NCBI GenBank assembly: GCA_017521925.1
Contig: JAFXBG010000015.1
Span: forward strand, 1 to 64,000
Origin: Clostridia bacterium
GTDB taxonomy: Bacteria > Bacillota > Clostridia > Oscillospirales > Acutalibacteraceae
Length of the DNA stretch: 64,000 bases
Direction: 5' to 3'
How positions within the stretch are numbered: position 1 is the first letter of the stretch; every line of letters begins with the position of its first letter. Under the pieces are notes generated by a model. It had not been told where the DNA came from, did not search any database, and saw nothing but the letters and a program-made list of their open reading frames with translations. Both the position numbers and the translations under genes were made by a program. Positions 26,646 to 35,818 of the stretch are shown in pieces.

Positions 26646-26739
26646 GAAGTTTTTGGAATAAATATTTTTGGTGCTTGACAACCAAAAACTAAACGACTAA
26701 ACTTAACATACAAAGATTATTTTGGGAAGAAGCGATAGT

Positions 26740-27933
26740 ATGTTTAAACGAATGGTATGTGTTATTATTTCTGTGCTTATGCTTTTAAGTATGCTCAGCG
26801 GGTTTGCATTTTCCGTGTATGCTGAAAGTACAGGCACAGCAACAACTGACGAAGCTACCAAAGACGAAGCATACCTTTTAATTTCAGATAAGGAAGTAGA
26901 AAACGGGTCCGTTATCGGCATTATGGGTGATGCCGACGGAAATGATAAAATCAATATCAAAGATGCTACTGTTATCCAAAAATATGTTGCAAATTTAATA
27001 TTGTTAAGCCAAAAACAAGTTGCACTTGCTGACGCTGATAATTCAGCTAAGATAAATGTTAAGGATGCTACATCAATTCAGAAGTTCCTTGCAGGCTATG
27101 AGGTTAAGTCTGTTATTAAAAACACACTTTATGAAGTAGGCACACATATCCACAGTTATTCAGAGGTTTCTATCGGTGCTAACTGCATCCGCAACGGATA
27201 TACACTTGTTAGCTGTGTTTGCGGCGAAGAATATAAAGAAAACGAAACACCTGCAACAGGGCATAATTATACAGACAGAATTGTAAACGCAACTTGCACC
27301 GAGGACGGATATATAGAATTTAAATGTGAAAATTGTTCATACAGATATACAGAAATTTATGGCGAAAAAACAGGACATGTAAATACCGAATTAAGGAACA
27401 GAATATACCCCACCACAACTTCTACAGGTTATACAGGCGACACATATTGTATAGATTGCAATGTTTTGCTTTCTAAGGGTGAAACGATTGCAAAATTGCC
27501 ATCAACACCAAGTAATTCCGGATTGAGTGATGTTGAGCAGTTGGTTTTTGATGAAATAAATGCAGAGAGAAAAAAGGCTGGATTAAAGCCTGTTAAGTGG
27601 GATTCTGAAATTTATTATGCCGCAAATATTAGAGCTAACGAGTTTTGTGTTTGGTGTCTTGATGGTGCCGTTGAAGGTTTAGGACATATAAGACCTAACG
27701 GAGAAGGTTGGGATGATGTTTTAAGTGAAAAAGGTCTCTATTATACTTATTGCGGTGAAATTTTAGTTGCATCATCTTATACAGATGATATAGTTTTATC
27801 TTGGATGAACTCTTCTGAACATCGTAAAATTATATTATCAGGAAATTATACACACGCTTCGGTGTGTGTAATAAAGATATCAACAACATATTATGCCTGT
27901 GCTATTTTTAGAGCCGATAAATTAGTGTGGTGA
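26740..27933 (+). CDS. Secreted dockerin protein with Cys-rich repeats and CAP/SCP domain
   Basis: A 397-residue secreted protein. Signal peptide about 1-28; a type I dockerin at about 60-125 (GDADGNDKINIKDATVIQKY and DADNSAKINVKDATSIQKF); two or three Cys/His-rich repeats of the GHNYTDRIVNATCTEDGY type at about 140-245; and a C-terminal CAP (SCP/PR1) domain at about 265-397, with INAERKKAGLKPVKWD, AANIRANE, GHIRPNG, CGEIL and WMNSSEHRKIIL. In CAP proteins the two His and two Glu positions form the cavity; here HIRP and EHR fit. The start at 26740 follows GGGAAG. Function on the cell surface is unknown. Confidence 0.85.
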   Translation: MFKRMVCVIISVLMLLSMLSGFAFSVYAESTGTATTDEATKDEAYLLISDKEVENGSVIGIMGDADGNDKINIKDATVIQKYVANLILLSQKQVALADADNSAKINVKDATSIQKFLAGYEVKSVIKNTLYEVGTHIHSYSEVSIGANCIRNGYTLVSCVCGEEYKENETPATGHNYTDRIVNATCTEDGYIEFKCENCSYRYTEIYGEKTGHVNTELRNRIYPTTTSTGYTGDTYCIDCNVLLSKGETIAKLPSTPSNSGLSDVEQLVFDEINAERKKAGLKPVKWDSEIYYAANIRANEFCVWCLDGAVEGLGHIRPNGEGWDDVLSEKGLYYTYCGEILVASSYTDDIVLSWMNSSEHRKIILSGNYTHASVCVIKISTTYYACAIFRADKLVW

Positions 27934-27970
27934 TTTTTTAGTTACAAAATAATTGTGTATAAAATAATCA

Positions 27971-28003
27971 AAACCGCTTCGGATTTCATTTCCGAAGCGG
28001 TTT
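27971..28003 (+). terminator. Terminator of the dockerin-CAP gene
   Basis: AAACCGCTTCGGA / TCCGAAGCGGTTT 13-bp stem with TTTT after it. Confidence 0.9.
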
Positions 28004-28039
28004 TAATAATGCTATATTTTGTTGTTTGTAAAAATCAAA

Positions 28040-28114
28040 CCTGCCGTTAATGGAAGATTGCCTTTAAATGTAACCTGTCCAAAGGCGAATTGCCCTGCAG
28101 GTGGCGAACGGGTT
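28040..28114 (+). repeat. Dispersed hairpin element, copy B
   Basis: Copy B of the ~75 bp element, with CTGCCGTTAATGG, TTTAAATGTAACCTGTCC, AAAGGCGAATTGCCCTG and GTGGCGAACGGG. The loop reads GGCGA rather than GGCTA, and the terminal stem is weak here. It ends on the pyk stop codon (28113-28115, minus strand). Confidence 0.7.
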
Positions 28115-29546
28115 AAATAACTCTGATATTAAGTGTATCTGTGCCTGAGGTGGGAACAGTTTTGTTTGAAGAAATAACGATAACGGTGTCGCCTTTTTTA
28201 ACAATACCTGTTTCCATAGCCTTGTCCATAGCCTGACGGGTAATGTCGTCGCTTTCTGTCATCTCTTTACCCAAAACAGTGGTAATACCCCAGTTAAGGC
28301 TAAGCTTCTTGCAAACGTCCATGCTTGTTACAACACCGATAATGTCACAATCGGGGCGGCAACGTGCCATAGCACGTGCTACGGAACCTGTCTTGCTTTC
28401 AACAATAATTGCAGAAGCACCAAGGTTTTCGGCAATGTTCTTGGCGGCATTGCAGATGTTTTCTCTGAAGGAGTTTTTCTTCTCGATATTGCCGTGAACA
28501 TCCTTTAAGATGTGGTACTCTGTGTGCTTTTCTGCCTGATAGCAGATATTTGCCAAAGTTTCAACACTTTCTACAGGGAAGTCGCCTGCGGCACTTTCAC
28601 CACTAAGCATAACGGCAGATGTACCGTCATAAACTGCATTTGCAACGTCGTTAATCTCAGCTCTGGTGGGACGTGGAGAGTGGGTCATACTCTCAAGCAT
28701 CTGAGTAGCAGTTATAACATACTTACCTGCGTAAACTACTTTTCTGATAATGGTTTTCTGAAGCTCAGGGATTTTGATAAAGGGAATCTCAACACCCATA
28801 TCTCCTCGGGCTACCATAATGCCGTCGCTTACCTTGATGATGTTGTCAATATCGTCAACACCGCTTTGATTTTCGATTTTAGAGATAATCTCAACATTCT
28901 CGTAGCCTAAGCTGTCAATAAAGTCACGCATAGTTATAACGTCGTCGGCACTTCTTACAAAGGACGCTGCAACATAAGTTACACCTAAAGAAAGACCGAA
29001 CTCAAGGTCTTTTCTGTCTTGTGCACTAACGAAGGGCATATTGATGTGGTAATCGGGAATATTTATAGACTTGCGGTTTGAAAGCGTACCGCCCTGAATA
29101 ACAATGCAGGTGATTTTTTCTTTGGTAACACTCTGCACACTCATAACAATTTTGCCGTCGTCTAAAAGAAGCTGTCTGCCGACAGCTGTCTTGTCAGCAT
29201 AAAGCAAGTCAACCAAACGGGGATAGCTTATGCTTATACCTTGCTCAGTGCCCTCGGTAGGTTCTTTATAAAGTTCAAAAGTCTTACCTGACTCGAGCTC
29301 TACACTTTTGTTTTGGAAGGTGCCGATTCTTACCTCGGGACCTTTTGTGTCAAGGAGTATTGCTACGTTTTTGCCGCATTCCCTGGCGGCTTCGTTTAAC
29401 ATATCAACTTGATTTTTCACCACATCGTAAACTCCGTGGGACATATTGATTCTGGCAACGTTCATACCTGCCATTATCATTTTTTTAAGTGTTTCCTTGT
29501 CGTTACAGGCAGGGCCCATTGTGCATACAATTTTAGTTTTTCTCAT
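28113..29546 (-). CDS. pyk: Pyruvate kinase
   Basis: A 477-residue enzyme of lower glycolysis, converting phosphoenolpyruvate and ADP to pyruvate and ATP in the cytoplasm. The N-terminus has RKTKIVCTMGPAC and ARINMSHG, the B domain interrupts the barrel at about 70-170, and the active site motifs SKIENQ, GDMGVEI and TATQMLESM are present. The C-terminal allosteric domain ends at SGTDTLNIRVI; the extra C-terminal PEP-utilising domain of Bacillus-type enzymes is absent. It is divergent from gdhA. Confidence 0.96.
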   Translation of the reverse strand: MRKTKIVCTMGPACNDKETLKKMIMAGMNVARINMSHGVYDVVKNQVDMLNEAARECGKNVAILLDTKGPEVRIGTFQNKSVELESGKTFELYKEPTEGTEQGISISYPRLVDLLYADKTAVGRQLLLDDGKIVMSVQSVTKEKITCIVIQGGTLSNRKSINIPDYHINMPFVSAQDRKDLEFGLSLGVTYVAASFVRSADDVITMRDFIDSLGYENVEIISKIENQSGVDDIDNIIKVSDGIMVARGDMGVEIPFIKIPELQKTIIRKVVYAGKYVITATQMLESMTHSPRPTRAEINDVANAVYDGTSAVMLSGESAAGDFPVESVETLANICYQAEKHTEYHILKDVHGNIEKKNSFRENICNAAKNIAENLGASAIIVESKTGSVARAMARCRPDCDIIGVVTSMDVCKKLSLNWGITTVLGKEMTESDDITRQAMDKAMETGIVKKGDTVIVISSNKTVPTSGTDTLNIRVI

Positions 29547-29593
29547 ATATATACCACCTGTGAAATTGATTTAGGGGAGTTTTTCTTATTTAT

Positions 29594-29622
29594 ATGATAC
29601 CACAAAGATATCGCCAATACAA
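29594..29622 (-). promoter_or_regulatory. pyk promoter
   Basis: On the minus strand TTGTAT (complement of 29617-29622), 17 bp, TATCAT (complement of 29594-29599), 48 bp before the start codon. Confidence 0.55.
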
Positions 29623-29658
29623 ATGTATTTTAAAATCTTCGTCAAAAATTTAACTTTT

Positions 29659-29721
29659 GCAATTTTAGGAAGCATTTATGCCTATTTTATTCATTTTGAC
29701 AGAAAATAGGGCTAAAATTGC
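29659..29721. repeat. Bipartite inverted repeat between pyk and gdhA promoters
   Basis: Outer arms GCAATTTTAG (29659-29668) and CTAAAATTGC (29712-29721) enclose inner arms CCTATTTT (29681-29688) and AAAATAGG (29703-29710). It lies between the two divergent promoters in the 300-bp intergenic region, so it may be a shared operator. It is outside both predicted transcripts. Confidence 0.65.
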
Positions 29722-29764
29722 GTAAAATTTGCAGGAATTAAAGGAAAAAATTTCATAAATTCTC

Positions 29765-29793
29765 TTGAAATTACATTACGTATGATGTATAAT
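29765..29793 (+). promoter_or_regulatory. gdhA promoter
   Basis: TTGAAA (29765-29770), 17 bp, TATAAT (29788-29793), 54 bp before the start codon. Confidence 0.75.
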
Positions 29794-29846
29794 TTATTCA
29801 TTGCTAAAATAGCGAAAAATTTTTATTTGAAGGAGCCGTGACAAAA

Positions 29847-31199
29847 ATGGCACTTAAGAACGAGTATCTCCTTGACTTATTGGAGAGAGTAAAGAAAAGA
29901 AATCCCGGCGAGCCCGAGTTTATTCAGACAGTTACTGAGGTTTTAACCTCTCTCGAGCCCGTAGTAGAAAAGAGACCTGACCTTGTTGAGGCAGGCGTTT
30001 TAGAGAGAATCGTAGAGCCCGAAAGACAGATTTTCTTCCGTGTTCCCTGGGTTGACGATAACGGTAAGGTTCAGGTTAACCGCGGCTTCAGAGTTCAGTT
30101 TAACTCTGCTATCGGTCCTTACAAGGGCGGTATCAGACTTCACCCCTCTGTTAACGCATCTATCATCAAGTTCCTTGGCTTTGAGCAGACTTTCAAGAAC
30201 TCCCTTACAACACTTCCTATGGGCGGCGGCAAGGGCGGCTCTGACTTTGACCCCAGAGGCAAGTCCGACGGTGAAGTTATGCGTTTCTGCCAGAGCTTTA
30301 TGACAGAGCTTCAGAGACACATTGGTGCTGACCTTGACGTTCCTGCAGGCGACATCGGTACAGGTGCACGTGAGATTGGTTATATGTTCGGCCAGTACAA
30401 GAGACTCAGAAACGAGTTCACCGGTGTTCTTACAGGTAAGGGTTTACAGTACGGCGGCTCTCTTATCCGTCCTGAGGCTACAGGCTTCGGTGCTGTTTAC
30501 TATACAGTAGAGATGCTCAAGACTCTCGGCGAAACAATTGAGGGCAAGACTGTTGCTGTTTCCGGCTTCGGTAACGTTGCTTGGGGTGTTGTTCAGAAGG
30601 TAACAGAGCTTGGCGGTAAGGTTGTTACACTTTCCGGTCCTGACGGTTATATCTACGACGAGGACGGTATCAACACAGAAGAGAAGATTAACTTTATGCT
30701 TGAGATGCGTGACTCACGCCGTGACAAGGTTCAGGATTATGCTGACAAGTTCGGCGTTCCCTTCTTCGCAGGCGAGAAGCCCTGGGGTGTTAAGGCTGAC
30801 ATCATTATGCCTTGTGCAACTCAGAACGAAGTTGGTATGGCTGAGGCTGAGAAAATCGTTGCTAACGGCGTTAAGTACTACGTTGAGGTTTCCAATATGC
30901 CCACAACAAACGAGGCTGTTGAGTTCTTAAAGGAGAACAAGGTTGTAGTTGCTCCTTCCAAGGCTGTTAACGCAGGCGGCGTTGCAGTTTCAGGTCTTGA
31001 GATGAGCCAGAACTCCATGCGTTACAGCTGGACTGCAGAGGAAGTTGACGAGAAGCTTAAGACTATTATGAAGGCTATCTACAAGAACTCCTACGATGCA
31101 GCTAAGGAGTACGGTATGGAAGGCGACCTGGTTGCAGGCGCTAACATCGCAGGCTTCATTAAGGTTGCTGAGGCTATGAAGGCTCAGGGCTGCGTTTAA
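29847..31199 (+). CDS. gdhA: NADP-type glutamate dehydrogenase
   Basis: A 450-residue hexameric-type enzyme that aminates 2-oxoglutarate with ammonium, the main ammonium assimilation route in many gut clostridia. Motifs: VQFNSAIGPYKGGIRLHPSV, LPMGGGKGGSDFDPRGKS (catalytic Lys region), DVPAGDIG and the Rossmann AVSGFGNVAWG. It is close to the E. coli GdhA type throughout. The codon bias is strong (few rare codons), consistent with high expression. The start at ATG 29847 has AAGGAG 11 nt upstream; a GTG three codons earlier is an alternative. Confidence 0.96.
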   Translation: MALKNEYLLDLLERVKKRNPGEPEFIQTVTEVLTSLEPVVEKRPDLVEAGVLERIVEPERQIFFRVPWVDDNGKVQVNRGFRVQFNSAIGPYKGGIRLHPSVNASIIKFLGFEQTFKNSLTTLPMGGGKGGSDFDPRGKSDGEVMRFCQSFMTELQRHIGADLDVPAGDIGTGAREIGYMFGQYKRLRNEFTGVLTGKGLQYGGSLIRPEATGFGAVYYTVEMLKTLGETIEGKTVAVSGFGNVAWGVVQKVTELGGKVVTLSGPDGYIYDEDGINTEEKINFMLEMRDSRRDKVQDYADKFGVPFFAGEKPWGVKADIIMPCATQNEVGMAEAEKIVANGVKYYVEVSNMPTTNEAVEFLKENKVVVAPSKAVNAGGVAVSGLEMSQNSMRYSWTAEEVDEKLKTIMKAIYKNSYDAAKEYGMEGDLVAGANIAGFIKVAEAMKAQGCV

Positions 31200-31246
31200 T
31201 TTATACATTCCCTTAAAATAAGGCGTAATATAAATTCAGATTTAAA

Positions 31247-31274
31247 ACAGGCACTTTTTTGTGAAGTGCCTGTT
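31247..31274 (+). terminator. gdhA terminator
   Basis: AACAGGCACTT / AAGTGCCTGTT stem followed by a T-rich stretch. An apparent start codon at 31266 falls inside it, which argues against a longer form of the next gene. Confidence 0.85.
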
Positions 31275-31364
31275 TACTTTTTATCTTTGTTGTTTAAATA
31301 TATTGCGTTAAGTTTTGTTATGACATACAATTATTATAAGGTTTATTCTGAACGGAGGATTAAC

Positions 31365-34313
31365 GTGAAAAAGTCGTTTTTTAAATTCACATCATTTATC
31401 CTGATGATAATGCTTCTTATGTCATCCTTTGCAGGGCTTTCCGTAACTGCTGAGGACATAGAAGATAATTATGTATGGAGCAAAGAAACTCCGTTTATAA
31501 TGTATGAAGATGAGAAAGGTATCCGATATATAGGTCCCACAGGTGACGAAGCATCAGATAACTGTACTGATGTTTTTGAGACAGAGTGTGAGGAAAATGT
31601 AAGATATAGCGGTGAACTTGCACCTGCAGCCGGCAATACTCTGCCTTCTCAGGTGGATATAAGTACATCCAAGTATTTTCCTGCTATCGGCAATCAGGGG
31701 TCGTTAGGCTCTTGTGCTACCTGGGCTACGGTTTATTATCAGTTTACCTATGAGATGAACCGTATGAGAGGTACCACAGCTACCCCTGAGAATACAGCTG
31801 CTCCAAATTTTGTATACAACATCCTTTCTCATAAGGACGCTTCCGGTACATCCGCCGAGGAAAATTATGCTGTTCTTAAGACTCAGGGTGTTCCTCCCAT
31901 TACGTTGCTTCCTTATAGCGACAAGGAGCATTTAAGCTGGAATGCTGACGAGAAAATCTGGCGTGAGGCTCTTAACTGGCGACTTAAGGACTATAAACAC
32001 CTTGAATATATCGGCAGAGATGGCAAAGAAATTACCTCTGCAACCGACCCTGACCTTGACGAGATTAAAACAGCTCTCAGCAACGGTCAGATGGTAACCT
32101 TCAGCTCTTTTATGAATTCTTGGGTTTACGATACCATTAAAACCCACTCTGATGCTCCTGAAAATTCAAAGTATGCAGGTGAGAAAATCGTAAAATACCT
32201 TGACGGAATCAAAGGCAGTCACAGAATGGTTATAGTCGGTTATAACGACGAACTCTGGTTTGACCACAACTCAAACGGCAAGGTAGATCTTGGCGAAAAA
32301 GGCGCCTTTAAAATTGCCAACTCATGGGGTACCGACTTTGCTAACAAGGGGTTCTGTTGGGTTTCCTACGATGCAGTCAATTATGAATCCTCTGTAGAAG
32401 GCGGTTATTCCAAAAGCGACCGTGAAGGTGCTATGAGCGACTTTACAACCATTACTGTCAGACCTTATAAAGAGGGTTCGGGTATTTACCTTAAGTTTAC
32501 CCTCAACACCGCTGACAGAACTCAGTTTTTTTTAAATGTTACCTCAGAGCATAACGGAACAAGCGAGAAAGCCTACTTTTTAAGCGGGATAAATTACTCA
32601 TTAAAGTCCGATAATCAATTTTCCTTATTGGGCAAAACTGTGGCTGAGGACGGTACCTTATGCTTCCCCTTGGACAATGTATCTCCTGAACTTAACAGCG
32701 AGAATTTCAACGAGTACACATTTTCTGTTACAATAAAGGACAGCAAAGCCGACTCTAAGCCCCTCAAGGTGAAGAGTCTTGAGCTTGTAAATGAGTATGA
32801 GGGCAAAACCTACAAGCCCTCCGCTGCCCTTCCTACACTGGACGGCAGTGAGCAGACTATAGATATCAAGGCGTGTGACACTGACAACAAGGTTATCTAT
32901 TACATCGGCTACGATGAGCCAATTCTTCACTACAGACAGAATGGCATCTGGCAAGAAGCTCAGATGGAGAAAAACGAGGAGCATTTAGGACATAATTACA
33001 AGTACGTTATTAAGAACATCCCTGAGGATGCATATGTTTATTTTTCCGACCAAAACGGTAACACCGACAATAACTCCGGCAGTTATTATGTTGCCAAGGA
33101 CCGACTTAATTACTTCCGTACAAAGGGTGTCCGTGATGAGCTTGTTTTAAAGGATTTTTGCCATGACCCTGAAATTCTTGATGCAGGCACAAACGGAAAT
33201 CTGATTTCTGAAGTAACAGGCGGTTATGAGCCTTATTATTTTCAGTACACCGTTGAGCATATTGAAAGCGGTGTAGTGAAAGTAGAAAAATTCAGAGCGA
33301 TTGAAGAAACTATGCACTACTTTGAAAAAGCAGGGCAGTACAGAATTACAGCCGAGGTTAAGGACCAGACCGGAGATATTGCAAGTCTTACTAAGGTTAT
33401 AACTATTACCGATATGCCCTTTATCTTCACAGAGCTTACAGCAACAAGTCAGCAGGGCGGTAATTTATTTGCAGGTGACCCCGTAACCTTCTATGCCCGT
33501 ACAAATTTCGAAGAAATAATGTATATGAGGAACGCCTATGAATTTGCTATAAAAGATTCAAACGGCAAAGTTTGCCACGAGGCAAGCGTCAAGCCTTTTA
33601 ACTGCAGTACTAACTTTGGCTACAGTATTATTTACTACGATTGGACTCCTGCAAAAAAAGGTGTATATACAGCTACCATATCCGAAACCGACGGCAACAA
33701 TGAATATGCTGAAAAATCCCTTACATTCACAGTTTTAGATAAGATTTACGGCGATGCTGACGGTGACGGCGAGGTTAATGTTAAAGATGCTACAGCTATT
33801 CAGAAATGTCTTGCAGGCTTAAATCAGGACTTTGTTCTTATGAAAGAGCTTGCAGACTGCGACACTAATAATGTATTAAGCATAAAGGATGCAACCTGTA
33901 TTAGAAAATACCTTGCAAATATTAAGGGAACAGGCAAAACAGGTGAGGTAATCGGTTATGTTCCTCCTGTAACAGAGCCAGAGAGTCAGCCTGTAACAGA
34001 GCCAAAGCCTGTAAGTAAAAACACAGTTACCTTTACAAACTCCTTTAATTGGAGCGGAACCATCTCCTGTTACTACTGGAGCGACAGTAATAAGAATATG
34101 ACCACCTGGCCGGGTAAGACTATGACAAAAGCGGGTACCAACGAATTCGGCGAAGCCTATTACACCTTTAATGTACCCGATGGTGCAACTTATGTTATCT
34201 TTACCAACGGTAAAGCGCAGACCGTTGATATTTCTTACAGCGGGGGAGATGTTAGGTACTATCCGCTTACCAAAACAAATGCAAACGGTCATTATGAAGT
34301 TTCAAAATGGTAA
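31365..34313 (+). CDS. Secreted C1A-like cysteine peptidase with dockerin and starch-binding (CBM26-like) module
   Basis: A 982-residue secreted protein. Signal peptide about 1-29. The papain-like domain (about 95-375) has the oxyanion Gln111 and catalytic Cys117 (NQGSLGSCATW), His286 (GSHRMVIVGY) and Asn319 (KIANSWGTDF). An Ig-like/PKD-type region fills about 400-790. A type I dockerin follows at about 800-865 (GDADGDGEVNVKDATAIQK, DTNNVLSIKDATCIRK), then a Pro/Glu linker and a C-terminal CBM26-like module (about 888-982, NSFNWSGTISCYYWS, TWPGKTM). The GTG at 31365 follows CGGAGG. It is probably anchored through its dockerin and may act on proteins associated with starch granules. Confidence 0.88.
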   Translation: MKKSFFKFTSFILMIMLLMSSFAGLSVTAEDIEDNYVWSKETPFIMYEDEKGIRYIGPTGDEASDNCTDVFETECEENVRYSGELAPAAGNTLPSQVDISTSKYFPAIGNQGSLGSCATWATVYYQFTYEMNRMRGTTATPENTAAPNFVYNILSHKDASGTSAEENYAVLKTQGVPPITLLPYSDKEHLSWNADEKIWREALNWRLKDYKHLEYIGRDGKEITSATDPDLDEIKTALSNGQMVTFSSFMNSWVYDTIKTHSDAPENSKYAGEKIVKYLDGIKGSHRMVIVGYNDELWFDHNSNGKVDLGEKGAFKIANSWGTDFANKGFCWVSYDAVNYESSVEGGYSKSDREGAMSDFTTITVRPYKEGSGIYLKFTLNTADRTQFFLNVTSEHNGTSEKAYFLSGINYSLKSDNQFSLLGKTVAEDGTLCFPLDNVSPELNSENFNEYTFSVTIKDSKADSKPLKVKSLELVNEYEGKTYKPSAALPTLDGSEQTIDIKACDTDNKVIYYIGYDEPILHYRQNGIWQEAQMEKNEEHLGHNYKYVIKNIPEDAYVYFSDQNGNTDNNSGSYYVAKDRLNYFRTKGVRDELVLKDFCHDPEILDAGTNGNLISEVTGGYEPYYFQYTVEHIESGVVKVEKFRAIEETMHYFEKAGQYRITAEVKDQTGDIASLTKVITITDMPFIFTELTATSQQGGNLFAGDPVTFYARTNFEEIMYMRNAYEFAIKDSNGKVCHEASVKPFNCSTNFGYSIIYYDWTPAKKGVYTATISETDGNNEYAEKSLTFTVLDKIYGDADGDGEVNVKDATAIQKCLAGLNQDFVLMKELADCDTNNVLSIKDATCIRKYLANIKGTGKTGEVIGYVPPVTEPESQPVTEPKPVSKNTVTFTNSFNWSGTISCYYWSDSNKNMTTWPGKTMTKAGTNEFGEAYYTFNVPDGATYVIFTNGKAQTVDISYSGGDVRYYPLTKTNANGHYEVSKW

Positions 34314-34362
34314 ACAGAGGTTATGAGCTGATTTACCGAGCCTAAAATTAAATATAAAAATT

Positions 34363-34396
34363 CCACCCGAACAAGTTTAATATCCTGTTCGGGTGG
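34363..34396. terminator. Bidirectional terminator between convergent dockerin genes
   Basis: CCACCCGAACA / TGTTCGGGTGG stem with a 12-nt loop, flanked by A-rich and T-rich tracts on both sides. Confidence 0.8.
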
Positions 34397-34413
34397 TTTA
34401 TTTTTAGGTTTAA

Positions 34414-35658
34414 TTAAATAAGGTTTGCAAGCTTTTTCTGAATCTGTGTTGCATCTTTGATGTTTACCTTGCTGTCGGTAAGGTAGTCAGCAAGAAGCAT
34501 CTGTTCACCATCCAATTGCTCTAATTTTGCAAGTGCCTTCTGAATAAGTGTTGCGTCACGGATATTAAGCTTGCCGTCACGGTTAACGTCACCAAGCTCA
34601 TATTCAGATGAGGGAGAGGTTGTAACGGTTTCAGAGGGGTCTGTAGGAGCTGTTGTTACCTCGTCGTATGATGAAACAGTAGTTGAAGGTACTGTTTCTG
34701 CCGGTGTTTCAGAAGAAGTGGTTGAAGGAGAGGTTTCTGTGGGTATTGTTAAGGTTGTTGCGGGTTCTGTTGCGGTCGTTGTGGGAGCAACGGGGATATC
34801 AGGTATAAGCTCTTCTCTTAAAACTGCACCTTCAGTAGTTTCTTTGCTTAAGAAGAAATAGGATTTTTCACCGCCCAGTACGGTCATATCCTGAACTGTA
34901 AGGTCAAGGTAAGCTTTGCCTGTGCCCACTGCAGTAAATTCAAAGGTAAGAAGGAGTTTTTCATTCTTAAAATCATAACCTTCAAGATTGCAGGAGTTTA
35001 AAGCAACCAAGCTGTTGATATTGGTGTTAAAAGAAACTTCAGAAAGGGTGGGACAGCAGATTTTTTCAGTTGTATCTGTAAGAGAAAGCTTGCTTTCATC
35101 AAAGTTAAGCACAACCTGAATATCCTCAAAAGCTTCGTCTGCTTTAAGATAAACATTGTAAGTGAATTTATCACCCATGGTTGCGGTGATTTCCTGATTG
35201 TTTGCAATTACTGTAAGGGCTTCTCCGCTGTTATCAGGGTTACCTGTTCCTGCTTTTTTTATTTTAAGGAGGTCGCTGTCTGTGTTGTATTCAAAGGTAT
35301 ATTCGCCGCCGCTTGCAAGCAATGTACATCTTGCATCAACGTTTTCGCTGAGCAGGATACCGTTATCTCCGATTCTGGAAGTTGTATCCTTAACGGTTGT
35401 GGGATGACTCAGAAGTGTGCCGTTTTCCTCAACTTCAAACTGATAACTGCCTGCATCAAGCTTGGTGCTTAAGAAGAAGTTTTTATTATCTTCAGTTGTC
35501 ATTTCTTTGCCTTCAAAGTTGTTGAAAGCGGCAAAAAGAGTAACAAAGTTTTCTGCATCCTCAGTATCATCCGTATCGCCTGCAAAAACAGAAATACTCT
35601 GTACCGAAAGCAGCATACACAGCACAAGAATAATTGATAAAATACCTTTATATTTCAT
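34414..35658 (-). CDS. Secreted protein with X25-like, cohesin-like and dockerin domains
   Basis: A 414-residue secreted protein. Signal peptide about 1-26. Residues about 35-140 resemble a starch-enzyme X25/SusE-like beta domain (LDAGSYQFEVEENG, CTLLASGGEYTFEYNTDSD). Residues about 148-270 look cohesin-like (GDKFTYNVYLKADEAFEDIQ, LLTFEFTAVGTGKAYLDL). A Thr/Pro/Ser linker (about 285-345) leads to a C-terminal type I dockerin (GDVNRDGKLNIRDATLIQK, DYLTDSKVNIKDATQIQKK). A cohesin-like plus a dockerin on one chain would suit an adaptor in a cell-surface complex. The domain calls are by eye. Confidence 0.8.
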   Translation of the reverse strand: MKYKGILSIILVLCMLLSVQSISVFAGDTDDTEDAENFVTLFAAFNNFEGKEMTTEDNKNFFLSTKLDAGSYQFEVEENGTLLSHPTTVKDTTSRIGDNGILLSENVDARCTLLASGGEYTFEYNTDSDLLKIKKAGTGNPDNSGEALTVIANNQEITATMGDKFTYNVYLKADEAFEDIQVVLNFDESKLSLTDTTEKICCPTLSEVSFNTNINSLVALNSCNLEGYDFKNEKLLLTFEFTAVGTGKAYLDLTVQDMTVLGGEKSYFFLSKETTEGAVLREELIPDIPVAPTTTATEPATTLTIPTETSPSTTSSETPAETVPSTTVSSYDEVTTAPTDPSETVTTSPSSEYELGDVNRDGKLNIRDATLIQKALAKLEQLDGEQMLLADYLTDSKVNIKDATQIQKKLANLI

Positions 35659-35749
35659 TATGGGTCACCTCGCTGACATTCTTATTTTATCATAGCAGAT
35701 TTTGACTAAAAATACAAGGAGTGCAAAGGCTTTTTACTGAAAATAAATA

Positions 35750-35778
35750 TTGTTAAATCTGTTTTTCTGTGATATAAT
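35750..35778 (+). promoter_or_regulatory. lepA promoter
   Basis: TTGTTA (35750-35755), 17 bp, TATAAT (35773-35778), 40 bp upstream of the start codon. Confidence 0.7.
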
Positions 35779-35818
35779 TTTTAGGTATAAGTAAAATTTA
35801 TAGGATAGGTGAGATAAT

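Noticed and set aside
31266-31364. Longer start for the cysteine peptidase
   Set aside because: The upstream start is inside the gdhA terminator, whereas GTG 31365 has a good RBS and opens a proper signal peptide.
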